Assembly (NCBI GenBank): GCA_014896555.1
Contig: JADBKC010000021.1
Span: 1-32,411 of the forward strand
Direction of reading: 5' to 3'
Length of the DNA: 32,411 nucleotides
Source of the DNA: Caryophanales bacterium
GTDB lineage: Bacteria; Bacillota; Bacilli; Bacillales; DSM-4216
Of this stretch, positions 12,526 to 21,967 are shown piece by piece (position 1 is the stretch's first letter; every line of letters begins with the position of its first letter). The notes under the pieces were generated by a model. The model did no database searches. It was not told the origin of the DNA and saw nothing but the letters and a program-made list of their open reading frames with translations. Position numbers and translations under genes: made by a program.

Positions 12526-12843
12526 GTGAAACAGGAAAAGTGGGTTTCACTTCTTGGATTGGCCAATAGAGCGGGGAAAATTATTTCCGGAGAAGAATTG
12601 GCAGTGAAAGAAATTCGAACGGGTCGGGCTAAGCTTGTCCTTTTGTCGAAAGACGCCTCGGAAAACACCATTAAAAAAATAATAGATAAATGCCATTATT
12701 ATCAAGTTCCTTTAAAAGAAGTTGCCAACCGGTATTTGTTAGGGCAATCGATCGGTAAAAAGGAAAGAGTCGTGGTTGCTGTGCTGGACGAAGGCTTTGC
12801 GAAAAAGCTTGATTTCCTGCTCGACGAAATTATACGGGGGTGA
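12526..12843 (+). CDS. ylxQ: L7Ae/L30e/S12e-family ribosomal-like protein YlxQ
   Basis: A 105-residue protein of the L7Ae/YbxF group, which bind kink-turn RNA. Family features are [16 protein letters not shown] near the N terminus, the [12 protein letters not shown] strand-helix, and the hydrophobic C-terminal segment. Its cellular role is not settled. The start is GTG at 12526, immediately after the rnpM stop; AAGGAG in the last codons of rnpM serves as ribosome binding site. infB starts four bases after its stop. Confidence 0.92.
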   Translation: MKQEKWVSLLGLANRAGKIISGEELAVKEIRTGRAKLVLLSKDASENTIKKIIDKCHYYQVPLKEVANRYLLGQSIGKKERVVVAVLDEGFAKKLDFLLDEIIRG

Positions 12844-12847
12844 ACAT

Positions 12848-15082
12848 ATGAGTAAAATGAGAATATATGAGTATGCCAAGGCCAAGCATGTGTCTAGCAA
12901 AGAGGTGATTTCTAAGCTTCAGGAATTTAATATTGATGTTTCCAACCATATGACAACCATCAATGATGAAACCATTCAAAAACTGGACGAAGCGTTTGGT
13001 CCATTACAAAAAGAAAAAGAACATGGCCATCGCCATGAAAAGAATCAGGAAAAGTCAAACAAGCCGCAATCAAAAACCTCTGCTCCATTCAAACAGTCGA
13101 ATGAGGAAAGCGTAAAAGCAGATCGTATAAAATCACAACCAAGATCTGGATCAAAAGGCGGAGAAGGCAAAAAACATGATCATCATGATCACCGTTCGAT
13201 AGAATCTGCAGCCTTCGACCGTAAAGGGAGCAAGCCAAAAAATAACAAGCATAAAAATCAAAAAGGCAAAAAAGCGCATCAACCATCCAATACCCAACAG
13301 TCTTCTGCAAAGAAAAAAGAACTTAAAGAACTTCCTGAAAAAATAACATTCTCAGGATCCATGACCGTTGCTGAATTTGCCAAAAAATTGCATGCTGAGC
13401 CGTCAGAGATCATTAAAAAATTATTTATGCTAGGAGTTATAGCCACCATCAATCAAGAATTAGATAAAGATGCGATTGAGTTGATTGCCGACGAATACGG
13501 TGTGGAAGTGGAAGAAGAAGTACAAATTGATGAAACCGATTTGGAAGTGTACTTTACGGAAGATCAACCGGAAAATTTGGTAAGCCGGCCATCGGTTGTG
13601 ACGATTATGGGGCATGTTGACCACGGGAAAACGACCTTGCTGGATTCGATCCGCCATACAAAAGTGACGGAAGGAGAAGCAGGAGGAATTACCCAGCATA
13701 TTGGGGCTTACCAAGTCGAAGTGAACGGGAAGAAGATCACGTTTTTGGATACACCGGGCCATGCAGCTTTTACAACGATGCGGGCACGTGGGGCACAAGT
13801 GACAGACATCACCGTGCTGGTTGTCGCTGCCGATGATGGAGTAATGCCGCAAACAATTGAAGCCATCAATCATGCGAAAGCGGCTAATGTGCCTATCATT
13901 GTAGCGGTCAACAAAATTGATAAACCATCAGCCAATCCGGATCGTGTCATGCAAGAATTAACAGAATATGGATTGGTTCCTGAAGATTGGGGCGGCGACA
14001 CGATCTTTGTTCCAATATCAGCCTTAACTGGCGAAGGCATCGATAATTTATTGGAAATGATTCTATTGGTCAGCGAAGTGGAAGAACTAAAAGCAAATCC
14101 GAATCGACTGGCGCTCGGAACTGTGATTGAAGCCCGGCTTGATAAAGGCCGTGGTCCTGTTGCCACATTGCTTGTTCAAAACGGTACTCTTCATGTGGGA
14201 GATCCGATTGTAGTAGGAAATACTTACGGTCGTGTTCGTGCAATGGTAAACGATATGGGGCGCCGTGTCAAAACGGCTGGACCGTCTACTCCGGTGGAAA
14301 TTACCGGATTAAACGATGTTCCTCAAGCTGGTGACCGTTTTGTTGTATTTGAAGACGAGAAAAAAGCCCGTCATATTGGCGAGGCGAGGGCTCAACAAGC
14401 ACTGGCGGCGCAACGAAGTGAAAAAGCCAAAATCAGCCTGGACAATTTGTTTGAACATATGAAACAAGGAGAAATGAAAGAATTAAACATCATTTTAAAA
14501 GCGGATGTGCAAGGATCGGTTGAGGCACTGGCCGCTGCTTTGCAAAAAATTGATGTAGAAGGTGTAAATGTAAACATCATCCATACTGGTGTTGGAGCGA
14601 TTACGGAATCGGATATTATTTTAGCAAGTGCTTCCAATGCCATTGTCATAGGTTTTAATGTTCGTCCAGATGTAAATGCTAAACGTGCGGCTGAAACAGA
14701 AAAAGTCGACATCCGTCTGCATCGCATTATTTACAAAGCGATTGAAGAAATTGAAGCCGCAATGAAAGGAATGCTTGATCCGGAATATGAAGAAAAAATG
14801 ATTGGTCAAGCAGAGGTTCGACAAACGTTTAAAGTTTCTAAAATTGGCACCATTGCAGGTTGTTATGTAACAGAAGGAAAAGTTACCCGTGACAGTGGAG
14901 TTCGGCTAATACGAGATGGCATCGTCATCTTTGAAGGAGAGATTGATACATTGAAACGTTTTAAAGACGATGCAAAAGAAGTCAATCAAGGTTATGAATG
15001 CGGAATTACCATTAAAAACTTTAATGACATTAAAGAAGGCGATGTCATTGAAGCCTTTGTTATGAAAGAAGTGGAACGTTAA
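12848..15082 (+). CDS. infB: Translation initiation factor IF-2
   Basis: IF-2 is the GTPase that brings initiator fMet-tRNA to the 30S subunit and promotes subunit joining. The 744-residue protein has an N-terminal IF2N helix domain ([19 protein letters not shown]) and a low-complexity Lys/His/Gln-rich linker (about residues 55-165). A second IF2N motif follows ([21 protein letters not shown]), then the G domain with G1 GHVDHGKT at residues 255-262, DTPGHAAF (G3) and NKID (G4). Domains II to IV are complete. ATG at 12848 with GGGGGTGA upstream gives the standard N terminus; a longer in-frame start at 12776 lies inside ylxQ. The next gene, ylxP, begins directly at the stop. Confidence 0.97.
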   Translation: MSKMRIYEYAKAKHVSSKEVISKLQEFNIDVSNHMTTINDETIQKLDEAFGPLQKEKEHGHRHEKNQEKSNKPQSKTSAPFKQSNEESVKADRIKSQPRSGSKGGEGKKHDHHDHRSIESAAFDRKGSKPKNNKHKNQKGKKAHQPSNTQQSSAKKKELKELPEKITFSGSMTVAEFAKKLHAEPSEIIKKLFMLGVIATINQELDKDAIELIADEYGVEVEEEVQIDETDLEVYFTEDQPENLVSRPSVVTIMGHVDHGKTTLLDSIRHTKVTEGEAGGITQHIGAYQVEVNGKKITFLDTPGHAAFTTMRARGAQVTDITVLVVAADDGVMPQTIEAINHAKAANVPIIVAVNKIDKPSANPDRVMQELTEYGLVPEDWGGDTIFVPISALTGEGIDNLLEMILLVSEVEELKANPNRLALGTVIEARLDKGRGPVATLLVQNGTLHVGDPIVVGNTYGRVRAMVNDMGRRVKTAGPSTPVEITGLNDVPQAGDRFVVFEDEKKARHIGEARAQQALAAQRSEKAKISLDNLFEHMKQGEMKELNIILKADVQGSVEALAAALQKIDVEGVNVNIIHTGVGAITESDIILASASNAIVIGFNVRPDVNAKRAAETEKVDIRLHRIIYKAIEEIEAAMKGMLDPEYEEKMIGQAEVRQTFKVSKIGTIAGCYVTEGKVTRDSGVRLIRDGIVIFEGEIDTLKRFKDDAKEVNQGYECGITIKNFNDIKEGDVIEAFVMKEVER

Positions 15083-15364
15083 ATGATGATCGGCAGCCTG
15101 GAAGTCGAATTTTTCATCCAGGATGCCCATTCATTAAAAGAAAAACGGGCTGTACTCCAACGTACGTTAACACGTTTAAAGCAAAAAATGAATGTTTCCG
15201 TGGCTGAAATCGACCACCAAGATGTATGGCAACGTACACGAATTGCGATTGTCGCCGTAGCATCGTCACGAAAAGCTTGTGAACGGGAATTGGAGAATGC
15301 CCTCCGTTATTTGGATTCATTTCCAGAGTGGGAAAGATTAAGCGCATCTTATGAATGGTTATAG
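15083..15364 (+). CDS. ylxP: YlxP family protein (DUF503)
   Basis: A 93-residue protein of the DUF503 family, which sits between infB and rbfA in Bacillus operons. Recognisable are the start [22 protein letters not shown] and the [21 protein letters not shown] core. A role in ribosome assembly has been suggested for relatives, but nothing in the sequence shows a reaction. The first ATG follows the infB stop with no gap, and a second ATG is adjacent at 15086, so the true start could be either. Confidence 0.92.
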   Translation: MMIGSLEVEFFIQDAHSLKEKRAVLQRTLTRLKQKMNVSVAEIDHQDVWQRTRIAIVAVASSRKACERELENALRYLDSFPEWERLSASYEWL

Positions 15365-15381
15365 AGATAGAGGTGATCAAT

Positions 15382-15741
15382 ATGAACCTTCGTGCAAACC
15401 GAGTTGCAGAACAAATGAAAAAAGAGCTGTCTGATATCATAGGCAGAAAAATTAAGGACCCTCGTATTGGTTTTGTCACTGTGACGGATGTCCAATTGAC
15501 AGGCGACTTGCAGCAAGCAAAAGTATTCATTTCCGTATTAGGAGATGAAAAACAAAAAAAGGATACTTTAAAAGCTCTAGCCAAAGCGAAAGGATTCATT
15601 CGCTCCGAAATCGGCCAGCGAATTCGACTGCGGAAAACACCCGATCTTTTTTTTGAATTTGATGAATCCATTGATTATGGCAATCGAATTGAAACGCTTT
15701 TAAAAGAAATCACGAGCAGTGATTCCAATCAGCAAGAATAG
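15382..15741 (+). CDS. rbfA: 30S ribosome-binding factor RbfA
   Basis: RbfA is a KH-type assembly factor for the 30S subunit, needed for 16S rRNA 5'-end maturation and cold adaptation. The 119-residue protein begins [20 protein letters not shown] and carries [20 protein letters not shown], both typical. A short C-terminal tail follows the [11 protein letters not shown] segment. ATG at 15382 has AGAGGTGA nine bases upstream; the in-frame ATG at 15355 overlaps ylxP and adds unconserved residues. It is the last gene before a clear terminator. Confidence 0.96.
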   Translation: MNLRANRVAEQMKKELSDIIGRKIKDPRIGFVTVTDVQLTGDLQQAKVFISVLGDEKQKKDTLKALAKAKGFIRSEIGQRIRLRKTPDLFFEFDESIDYGNRIETLLKEITSSDSNQQE

Positions 15742-15742
15742 G

Positions 15743-15769
15743 GGATAGACCCACAAGTCTATCCTTTTT
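15743..15769 (+). terminator. Terminator of the nusA operon
   Basis: GGATAGAC (15743-15750) pairs perfectly with GTCTATCC (15757-15764) around a CCACAA loop, followed by TTTTTC. It begins two bases after the rbfA stop and ends the rimP-rbfA operon, so truB probably has its own promoter in the 220 nt that follow. Confidence 0.88.
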
Positions 15770-15987
15770 CTTTAAGGATTCTATATTTTCTTTAAGGATT
15801 TCAGGTATATGTTTTGTGAAATAACCATTCAAACGATGTGGAAAATGTTTCGGCATTATCCAAACGAAGGAAACCTGTAAGTCTACAGTTTAGATTCAGG
15901 CTAGCCATCCTATATAGAGCCTCAATAAAAAATATTTTCATAGAGATGATGGAACCGTTTAGTTGCAGAAAAAAAGGATGTGAATCG

Positions 15988-16893
15988 ATGGACGGTATTG
16001 TAGCACTTTGGAAAGAACGTGGAATGACATCGCATGACTGCGTTTTTCAAGTTAGAAAAATGTTCAAAACAAAACGAGTTGGCCATACGGGTACGCTGGA
16101 TCCTAATGTATCCGGTGTTTTACCTATCTGTATTGGCAAAGCAACAAAAATTGCCGAATACATCACGAATGCAGGAAAAACGTATGAAGGGGAAGTAACG
16201 ATCGGGCTTTCCACTACTACAGAGGACGCTGACGGAGAAACTGTAGAAGTGAAGAAGGTAGATAAAACCTTCTCTCGAAATGAAATTTTGGATGTGTTCA
16301 AGCGGTTGACGGGAACGATTGAACAAACGCCGCCCATGTTTTCAGCGGTGAAAGTAAATGGAAAGCGACTTTACGAATATGCGAGACAAGGATTGGAAGT
16401 GGAAAGGCCCAAAAGGAAAGTAACCATTTATAAAATGGAGCTATTGGATGACCGTGAATGGTTTTCGGGAGAATTTCTCTCCATTCCATTCAGAGTTGTT
16501 TGCAGCAAAGGAACATACATTCGGACTCTTGCTGTCATGATTGGCAAAGAGCTCGGATTTCCTGCTCATATGTCCAAATTAACGAGAACAGCATCTGGTG
16601 GTTTTTCCAAAATAGATTGTGTCACTCTTTCAGATTTATCGATTCTGGCTGAAAAAAATCAATTGGAAACGGTCCTTTTTCCTCTGGAACAAGGGGTTTC
16701 CCATTTGCCGAAATGGAATATTAGTGATAAAGTAGCAGAGAAAGTAACAAACGGAGCAATATTGGAAAAACCTTTTGATTGGCCGGAAAATGGCGGAAAA
16801 GTGGCGGTTTTTTACAAAAACCGTTTAATGGCCATTTATCAAACACATCCTATGAAACATCTTTACATAAAGCCAGTGAAAGTATTGAGTTAA
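15988..16893 (+). CDS. truB: tRNA pseudouridine(55) synthase
   Basis: TruB makes pseudouridine 55 in the T-loop of tRNAs. The 301-residue protein shows the N-terminal DGIVALWKERGMTSHDCV, the catalytic motif GHTGTLDPNVSGVLP with Asp38, and KTYEGEVTIGLSTTTEDADG. It also has the TPPMFSAVKVNGKRLYEYAR and CSKGTYIRTLA segments and a C-terminal PUA-like region. I chose ATG 15988, with AAGGATG upstream. The frame stays open upstream to 15838, but that part has no conserved sequence or ribosome binding site and includes the post-rbfA spacer. Confidence 0.96.
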   Translation: MDGIVALWKERGMTSHDCVFQVRKMFKTKRVGHTGTLDPNVSGVLPICIGKATKIAEYITNAGKTYEGEVTIGLSTTTEDADGETVEVKKVDKTFSRNEILDVFKRLTGTIEQTPPMFSAVKVNGKRLYEYARQGLEVERPKRKVTIYKMELLDDREWFSGEFLSIPFRVVCSKGTYIRTLAVMIGKELGFPAHMSKLTRTASGGFSKIDCVTLSDLSILAEKNQLETVLFPLEQGVSHLPKWNISDKVAEKVTNGAILEKPFDWPENGGKVAVFYKNRLMAIYQTHPMKHLYIKPVKVLS

Positions 16894-17006
16894 CGAGATA
16901 ACGAACAGATGTTAGACTGTTTCCGGCAAGTGCGTTGTTTGGACCGTTTCGCGTCTGTTCATTTCCGCAAGGAGAAAAGCGGAAGAAAGAGGGATAGGTG
17001 AGAATA

Positions 17007-17957
17007 ATGAAAGTAACGATGTTGAATCACCCGCATACATTACAAAAAGAGGAACTGCCCCCGATGGCAATGGCATTAGGATTTTTTGACGGGGTGCATA
17101 AGGGGCACCGGCAAGTGATTGAGACAGCGAAGAACGTTGCGGCCGAACGAAACTGGAAAAGTGCAGTGATGACGTTTGATCCTCATCCTTCCGTTGTGTT
17201 GGGGAAGAAACATCAAACGATTCGGTATATCACTCCTCTTGAGGAAAAAGTCCGAATGATAGAACATCTAGGAATCGATCATTTGTTTGTTATTCGATTT
17301 ACGTCTGATTTTGCCAACTTGGAACCGCAGCAATTCGTAGATCAATATATTATTGGTTTAAATGTCCAGCATGTTGTGGCAGGCTACGATTTTACATACG
17401 GCCGATACGGAAAAGGAACGATGGACACGCTTCCAGAGCATTCTCGTGGTTTATTTACGATCACGAAAGTGGATAAGCTTGCTTACAACGGAGAAAAAGT
17501 CAGCTCCACCAAAATTCGCCAATTGCTAACGGAAGGGCAAATCGAAGAAGCCAATCGTCTTTTAGGGCAACCTTATCGAATTACCGGGACGGTGGTCCAC
17601 GGTGACCAACGGGGAAGAAAAATTGGATTCCCGACAGCGAATGTGGAATGTGATGACGACTATTATCTGCCGAAAACGGGAGTGTACGCGGTGAAAATGA
17701 AAGTGAAAGACAAATGGGCGAATGGTGTATGCAATATTGGGTACAAACCTACTTTTAAAAACCGAGATGAACGTTTCTTGTCGATCGAGGTTCACTTATT
17801 TGAATTTAACCACTCTATTTACGGTGAAGAAGTGATCGTAGAATGGTACAAGCACATACGTCAAGAGCGCAAATTCAACAGAGTTCAAGAATTAGTCGCT
17901 CAGATTGAAAAAGATAAACAATCAGCCATTGAATATTTTCAAAATGAAATCGAATAG
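17007..17957 (+). CDS. ribF: Bifunctional riboflavin kinase / FAD synthetase
   Basis: The enzyme phosphorylates riboflavin to FMN and adenylylates FMN to FAD; the B. subtilis homologue is RibC. The 316-residue protein has an N-terminal nucleotidyltransferase domain with ALGFFDGVHKGHRQVI, TFDPHPSVVL and the SSTKIRQLL segment. The C-terminal kinase domain (from about residue 185) has GRKIGFPTANVE and TGVYAVKM. ATG 17007 with ATAGGTGAG upstream gives the standard length; GTG at 16998 is less well placed. Upstream 113 nt contain a hairpin TTCCGC/GCGGAA (16963-16984) with AAGGAG in its loop. No FMN riboswitch was recognised. Confidence 0.96.
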   Translation: MKVTMLNHPHTLQKEELPPMAMALGFFDGVHKGHRQVIETAKNVAAERNWKSAVMTFDPHPSVVLGKKHQTIRYITPLEEKVRMIEHLGIDHLFVIRFTSDFANLEPQQFVDQYIIGLNVQHVVAGYDFTYGRYGKGTMDTLPEHSRGLFTITKVDKLAYNGEKVSSTKIRQLLTEGQIEEANRLLGQPYRITGTVVHGDQRGRKIGFPTANVECDDDYYLPKTGVYAVKMKVKDKWANGVCNIGYKPTFKNRDERFLSIEVHLFEFNHSIYGEEVIVEWYKHIRQERKFNRVQELVAQIEKDKQSAIEYFQNEIE

Positions 17958-17959
17958 AC

Positions 17960-17988
17960 TTGCTTTTTGCCCGAAAACATAGTATTCT
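17960..17988 (+). promoter_or_regulatory. Promoter of rpsO
   Basis: TTGCTT (17960-17965) and TATTCT (17983-17988) are 17 bases apart, a fair SigA promoter directly after the ribF stop. It would produce an rpsO leader of about 88 nt. Confidence 0.65.
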
Positions 17989-18008
17989 AATTATCGTATG
18001 AAAAAGAA

Positions 18009-18053
18009 CCATTACTTGGCATGTCGTTGCTCCGGCGCTTGCTCAGTAATTGG
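18009..18053 (+). promoter_or_regulatory. Candidate S15 autoregulatory leader of rpsO
   Basis: ATTACT (18011-18016) pairs with AGTAAT (18045-18050), extended by CC/GG across a bulge. The enclosed stretch can form at least one small hairpin (GTCG/CGGC), giving a possible multi-branch structure just upstream of the rpsO ribosome binding site. S15 represses its own synthesis by binding its mRNA leader in several bacteria including Geobacillus, where the leader forms a three-way junction. That this leader does the same is inferred from position and pairing only. Confidence 0.5.
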
Positions 18054-18082
18054 GGATTGAAAAGAAATTGGAGGTGAAAAGG

Positions 18083-18352
18083 ATGGCTTTATCACAAGAA
18101 CGCAAAAATGAGATCATCAATCAATTCAAAACGCACGAGAATGATACTGGTTCTCCAGAAGTTCAAATCGCTGTCCTAACAGAACAAATTAACGTGTTGA
18201 ACGATCATTTACGTGTTCATAAAAAAGACCACCATTCACGCCGCGGTCTTATGAAAATGGTAGGAAAACGCCGCAATTTATTGACGTATCTACGCAAAAA
18301 AAACGTGCAACGCTACCGTGAATTGATTCAAAAACTTGGTTTGCGCCGATAA
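18083..18352 (+). CDS. rpsO: 30S ribosomal protein S15
   Basis: S15 is a primary 16S rRNA binding protein of the 30S platform. The 89-residue protein is textbook length and sequence: [20 protein letters not shown], the [15 protein letters not shown] segment, [14 protein letters not shown] and [14 protein letters not shown] 18083 has GGAGGTGAAAAGG upstream. An upstream in-frame start at 18050 would add unconserved residues and lie in the leader. It is a single-gene unit bounded by its own promoter and terminator. Confidence 0.98.
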   Translation: MALSQERKNEIINQFKTHENDTGSPEVQIAVLTEQINVLNDHLRVHKKDHHSRRGLMKMVGKRRNLLTYLRKKNVQRYRELIQKLGLRR

Positions 18353-18360
18353 TCAGCAAA

Positions 18361-18384
18361 AAGCGGGATTTTTCCCGCTTTTTT
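18361..18384 (+). terminator. Terminator of rpsO
   Basis: AAGCGGGA (18361-18368) and TCCCGCTT (18373-18380) form a perfect 8-bp stem with a TTTT loop and a following T-run, eight bases after the rpsO stop. Confidence 0.92.
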
Positions 18385-18679
18385 GTTAGCAGAAAAATAA
18401 GTGGCTTTTAGTGCGTGATATAAGTAAGTCAACTTGTACAAAGCCTTTATGTTCCTAGGATGACAGATGCTACATTCGGTAAAAATACATAATACAGAGT
18501 ATTGTTCTAGATGGGCCTTCCATTTGCGACACTTGAGGTTTGGCATTTTTGTGTATCATCGTTTGATGGAAAAGCCAGCAGAACATGTTCTGTCTATACT
18601 TTTCTTGATGACAATGATATTCTTGAAGGCAAGAGTGCGTCATTAGGAATTATGTGATTGAATAGAGAGGAGTTCATTT
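18385..18679 (+). other. Non-coding spacer upstream of pnp
   Basis: This 295-nt stretch has no convincing gene. A possible promoter for pnp is TTGTAC (18434-18439), 16 bases, TAGGAT (18456-18461), but the match is only moderate. The end carries the pnp ribosome binding site (AGAGAGGAG). No riboswitch or long hairpin was recognised. Confidence 0.4.
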
Positions 18680-20797
18680 ATGGAGCAAGAGAAACAAACA
18701 TTTTCTATAGATTGGGCTGGACGCAAACTGACGGTGGAAATTGGACAGGTTGCCAAACAAGCGAACGGTGCCGCGCTCGTGTATTATGGTGATACAGTAG
18801 TTTTAAGTACGGCAACCGCTTCAAAGGAACCAAAATCAGTAGACTTTTTCCCGCTTACCGTCAATTATGAAGAAAGATTGTATGCGGTTGGTAAAATCCC
18901 AGGCGGCTTTATTAAAAGGGAAGGGCGGCCTAGCGAAAAAGCCATTCTTGCAAGTCGTTTGATTGACCGCCCCATCCGTCCGCTATTTGCTGAAGGATTC
19001 CGGAATGAGGTTCAAGTAGTAAGCATGGTGATGAGCGTTGACCAAAACTGTTCATCGGAAATGGCAGCGATGCTTGGATCATCTCTTGCGCTCAGCATTT
19101 CCGATATTCCTTTTGAAGGACCGATTGCTGGAGTCATTGTTGGGCGCGTTGATGGAGAATTTATCATAAACCCGACAGTTGAACAGATGGAAAAGAGTGA
19201 TATCCATTTAACCGTTGCCGGTACGAAAGATGCTATTAATATGGTGGAAGCTGGAGCAAATGAAGTTCCTGAAGAAATCATGTTGGAAGCCATTATGTTT
19301 GGCCATGAAGAAATCAAACGGTTGATCGCTTTCCAAGAAGAAATCGTCAAACTGGTTGGCAAAGAAAAAATGGAAGTTCAGCTGTATGAAATTGATCCTG
19401 GATTGGAAAAACAAGTTCGTTCCATGTGCGAACAAGAAATGCTGGCTGCCATTCAAGTAAAAGAAAAGCATGCTAGGGATGATGCCATCCAAGAAATAAA
19501 AGATCAAGTCGTTGCGGAATTTGAAGAGAAAGAAGATAGCGGGGAAGAAACGATTAAACAAGTGAAAGAAATATTGGATAAAATCGTGAAAGAAGAAGTT
19601 CGTCGTTTGATTACAGTCGAAAAAATCCGCCCAGATGGCCGGAAAATCGATGAAATCCGCCCGCTTTCTTCCGCTGTTGGCCTGCTGCCGCGCACGCACG
19701 GTTCAGCGCTGTTTTCTCGCGGACAAACACAGGCTTTAAGCGTATGTACATTGGGAGCGCTTGGTGATGTTCAAATCTTAGACGGGCTCGGAATTGAAGA
19801 ATCGAAACGTTTTATGCATCATTATAATTTCCCGCCTTTTAGTGTTGGAGAAACAGGACCGATGAGAGGACCGGGACGCCGGGAAATTGGGCATGGTGCA
19901 TTAGGGGAAAGAGCTCTAGAACCTGTTGTTCCAAATGAGAAAGAGTTCCCTTATACCATTCGGCTTGTTTCTGAAGTTTTGGAATCAAACGGATCGACAT
20001 CACAGGCTAGTATATGTGCCAGTACGATGGCTATGATGGATGCGGGTGTACCGATTAAGGCGCCAGTTGCTGGAATCGCAATGGGATTAGTGAAATCCGG
20101 AGAACATTACACGATCTTGACGGATATTCAAGGAATGGAAGACCATCTCGGAGATATGGACTTTAAAGTAGCCGGTACAGAAAAAGGCGTCACCGCTCTG
20201 CAAATGGATATAAAAATTGAAGGACTGAATCGTGAAATATTGGAGGAAGCGCTTCAACAAGCTAGAAGAGGAAGATTGAAAATCCTTGAACATATGATGA
20301 GCACCATCTCTAAACCGCGAACCCATTTATCGATGTATGCTCCTAAAATTTTGTCCATGACCATCAATCCGGATAAAATCCGCGATGTCATTGGACCAAG
20401 CGGAAAACAAATCAACAAAATCATCGAAGAAACAGGAGTTAAAATTGATATTGAACAGGATGGAACGATCTTTATTTCTTCGGTCGATGAAGAAATGAAT
20501 AATAAAGCCAAAAAGATCATTGAAGATATCATCCGGGAAGTCGAACCAGGGCAAATTTACCTTGGGACGGTCAAACGGATTGAAAAATTTGGCGCTTTCG
20601 TGGAAATTTTCAATGGAAAAGATGGCTTAGTGCACATTTCTGAATTGGCGGAAGAAAGAATTCGAAAAGTGGAAGATGTTGTATCGATCGGAGACCAAAT
20701 ATTAGTGAAAGTCATCAATATTGATGAGCATGGTCGAATCAATTTATCGCGGAAAGCTGTGTTAAAAGAACAAAAGAAAAAAAGTGAACAAGCATAA
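18680..20797 (+). CDS. pnp: Polyribonucleotide nucleotidyltransferase (PNPase)
   Basis: PNPase is a trimeric 3'-5' phosphorolytic exoribonuclease and degradosome component. The 705-residue protein has two RNase PH domains: the first with [16 protein letters not shown] and [10 protein letters not shown], the second with [16 protein letters not shown] and [11 protein letters not shown]. An intervening alpha-helical domain rich in Glu/Lys separates them. At the C terminus are a KH domain ([20 protein letters not shown]) and an S1 domain ([16 protein letters not shown], then [10 protein letters not shown]). The ATG has GAGAGGAG about nine bases upstream. Order rpsO-pnp is as in B. subtilis, but with a terminator between them. 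Confidence 0.98.
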   Translation: MEQEKQTFSIDWAGRKLTVEIGQVAKQANGAALVYYGDTVVLSTATASKEPKSVDFFPLTVNYEERLYAVGKIPGGFIKREGRPSEKAILASRLIDRPIRPLFAEGFRNEVQVVSMVMSVDQNCSSEMAAMLGSSLALSISDIPFEGPIAGVIVGRVDGEFIINPTVEQMEKSDIHLTVAGTKDAINMVEAGANEVPEEIMLEAIMFGHEEIKRLIAFQEEIVKLVGKEKMEVQLYEIDPGLEKQVRSMCEQEMLAAIQVKEKHARDDAIQEIKDQVVAEFEEKEDSGEETIKQVKEILDKIVKEEVRRLITVEKIRPDGRKIDEIRPLSSAVGLLPRTHGSALFSRGQTQALSVCTLGALGDVQILDGLGIEESKRFMHHYNFPPFSVGETGPMRGPGRREIGHGALGERALEPVVPNEKEFPYTIRLVSEVLESNGSTSQASICASTMAMMDAGVPIKAPVAGIAMGLVKSGEHYTILTDIQGMEDHLGDMDFKVAGTEKGVTALQMDIKIEGLNREILEEALQQARRGRLKILEHMMSTISKPRTHLSMYAPKILSMTINPDKIRDVIGPSGKQINKIIEETGVKIDIEQDGTIFISSVDEEMNNKAKKIIEDIIREVEPGQIYLGTVKRIEKFGAFVEIFNGKDGLVHISELAEERIRKVEDVVSIGDQILVKVINIDEHGRINLSRKAVLKEQKKKSEQA

Positions 20798-20855
20798 TTT
20801 TCATCCAACCATTGAAACCGGTTTTCATCCTATGGTATAAATAATGAGTAAAGAG

Positions 20856-20878
20856 GTCAGGGATTCCCTGGCTTTTTT
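20856..20878 (+). terminator. Terminator of pnp
   Basis: GTCAGGG (20856-20862) pairs with CCCTGGC (20866-20872) with one G-U pair and a 3-base loop, followed by TTTTTT. It lies 58 bases after the pnp stop. Confidence 0.82.
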
Positions 20879-20955
20879 GTTGCAGAATAACGCTTGGAAA
20901 AACTGTTCTAACTGTCCCTCTTTTTTCATATGATAGTGAAGGGGGAGGGAAAACC

Positions 20956-21939
20956 GTGGCTAATTCAAGACGAATCTTTGGCATCCTTTTTTTATGTGTG
21001 CTATCCTTTTTCATTGTGGATAACCCTATGACGACCCAATTCTTATCTTCTTTGAAATCAGAGGCGCTTTCTGCAGATGCCAGGGCTGAGCCATCTTTGT
21101 ACAACCAAATCAAAGCAGCTGATCATAAATATTCCCGAAAAGCGCAAGATGCCGTGATTGATCGGGTTTGGAAAAAAATTCCCGGATATAATGGGATAAA
21201 AGTGGATGTGAAACGTTCTTATGAAAAAATGAAAAAAGATGGAAAGTTTAATGAGGATAGACTCGTCTTTCATCAAACGAAACCTCACGTTCATTTACAT
21301 AATCTTCCTCCAGCGCCCATATACCGCGGCCATCCGGACAAGCCGATGGTTAGTTTTGCGGTGAATGTGGCATGGGGAAATGAGTATTTGCCTAAAATCC
21401 TTTCTGTCTTAAAAAAGCATCATATCCATGCCACTTTTTTTCTGGAGGGGCGTTGGGTAAAGAAAAATCCGGATTTAGCAAAAATGATTGTGGACGGTGG
21501 GCATGAAGTAGGGAATCATTCCTTCACACATCCAGACATGAAATCCCTCTCATCCGACCGAATTAGGGAAGAATTGATCAAGACGAATCAAGTGATAGAG
21601 GCGACGACAGGAAAAAACGTTTCGCTTTTTGCGCCTCCAAGTGGAAGCTATCGCGATGAAGTTGTCAAAATTGCGGACAGTCTAGGGATGGAAACGATCA
21701 TGTGGACCGTTGATACCATTGATTGGAGAAGTCCTGCCCCAGGCGAATTGGTGAATAGGGTCATTTCCAATATCGGACCGGGGTCGATTGTTCTCATGCA
21801 TCCGACAAAAAGCACCGAAGCTTCTTTGGAACGATTAATCACAAAAATTCAAGAAAAAAAACTGAAGATCAACACGGTGTCTCAGTTATTAAACGAAGAA
21901 CGCATTTTTCCAATAGAAGATGAGAAAAATGACGAATAA
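20956..21939 (+). CDS. ylxY: Polysaccharide-deacetylase-like protein YlxY (NodB fold, probably inactive)
   Basis: The 327-residue protein has an N-terminal membrane anchor or signal segment (about residues 7-20) and a NodB-type deacetylase domain from about residue 130. The second motif NHSFTHP keeps both zinc histidines (His189, His193), DTIDW and IVLMHP are present. But the first motif reads AVNVAWG, placing Asn137 where active relatives have the catalytic Asp (TFDxxWG), and the RxPY motif is replaced by APPSG. By position between pnp and mlpA this is YlxY, a sporulation-associated family in Bacillus. The loss of catalytic residues suggests a binding or structural role, or an unusual chemistry. 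The start is GTG with GGGGGAGG eight bases upstream. Confidence 0.88.
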   Translation: MANSRRIFGILFLCVLSFFIVDNPMTTQFLSSLKSEALSADARAEPSLYNQIKAADHKYSRKAQDAVIDRVWKKIPGYNGIKVDVKRSYEKMKKDGKFNEDRLVFHQTKPHVHLHNLPPAPIYRGHPDKPMVSFAVNVAWGNEYLPKILSVLKKHHIHATFFLEGRWVKKNPDLAKMIVDGGHEVGNHSFTHPDMKSLSSDRIREELIKTNQVIEATTGKNVSLFAPPSGSYRDEVVKIADSLGMETIMWTVDTIDWRSPAPGELVNRVISNIGPGSIVLMHPTKSTEASLERLITKIQEKKLKINTVSQLLNEERIFPIEDEKNDE

Positions 21940-21967
21940 TGGAAGCAGCAAGATAGGAGGATGCAAT

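Noticed and set aside
15114-15671. 185-codon minus-strand ORF across ylxP and rbfA
   Set aside because: Both plus-strand genes are conserved and well signalled; the antisense frame has no recognisable domain.
15838-15987. In-frame N-terminal extension of truB by 50 codons
   Set aside because: No ribosome binding site, no similarity to the TruB N terminus, and it includes post-terminator spacer; the start at 15988 gives the normal length.
19208-19699. 163-codon minus-strand ORF inside pnp
   Set aside because: Phe-rich translation typical of the antisense of Glu/Lys-rich coding sequence; pnp is intact over it.
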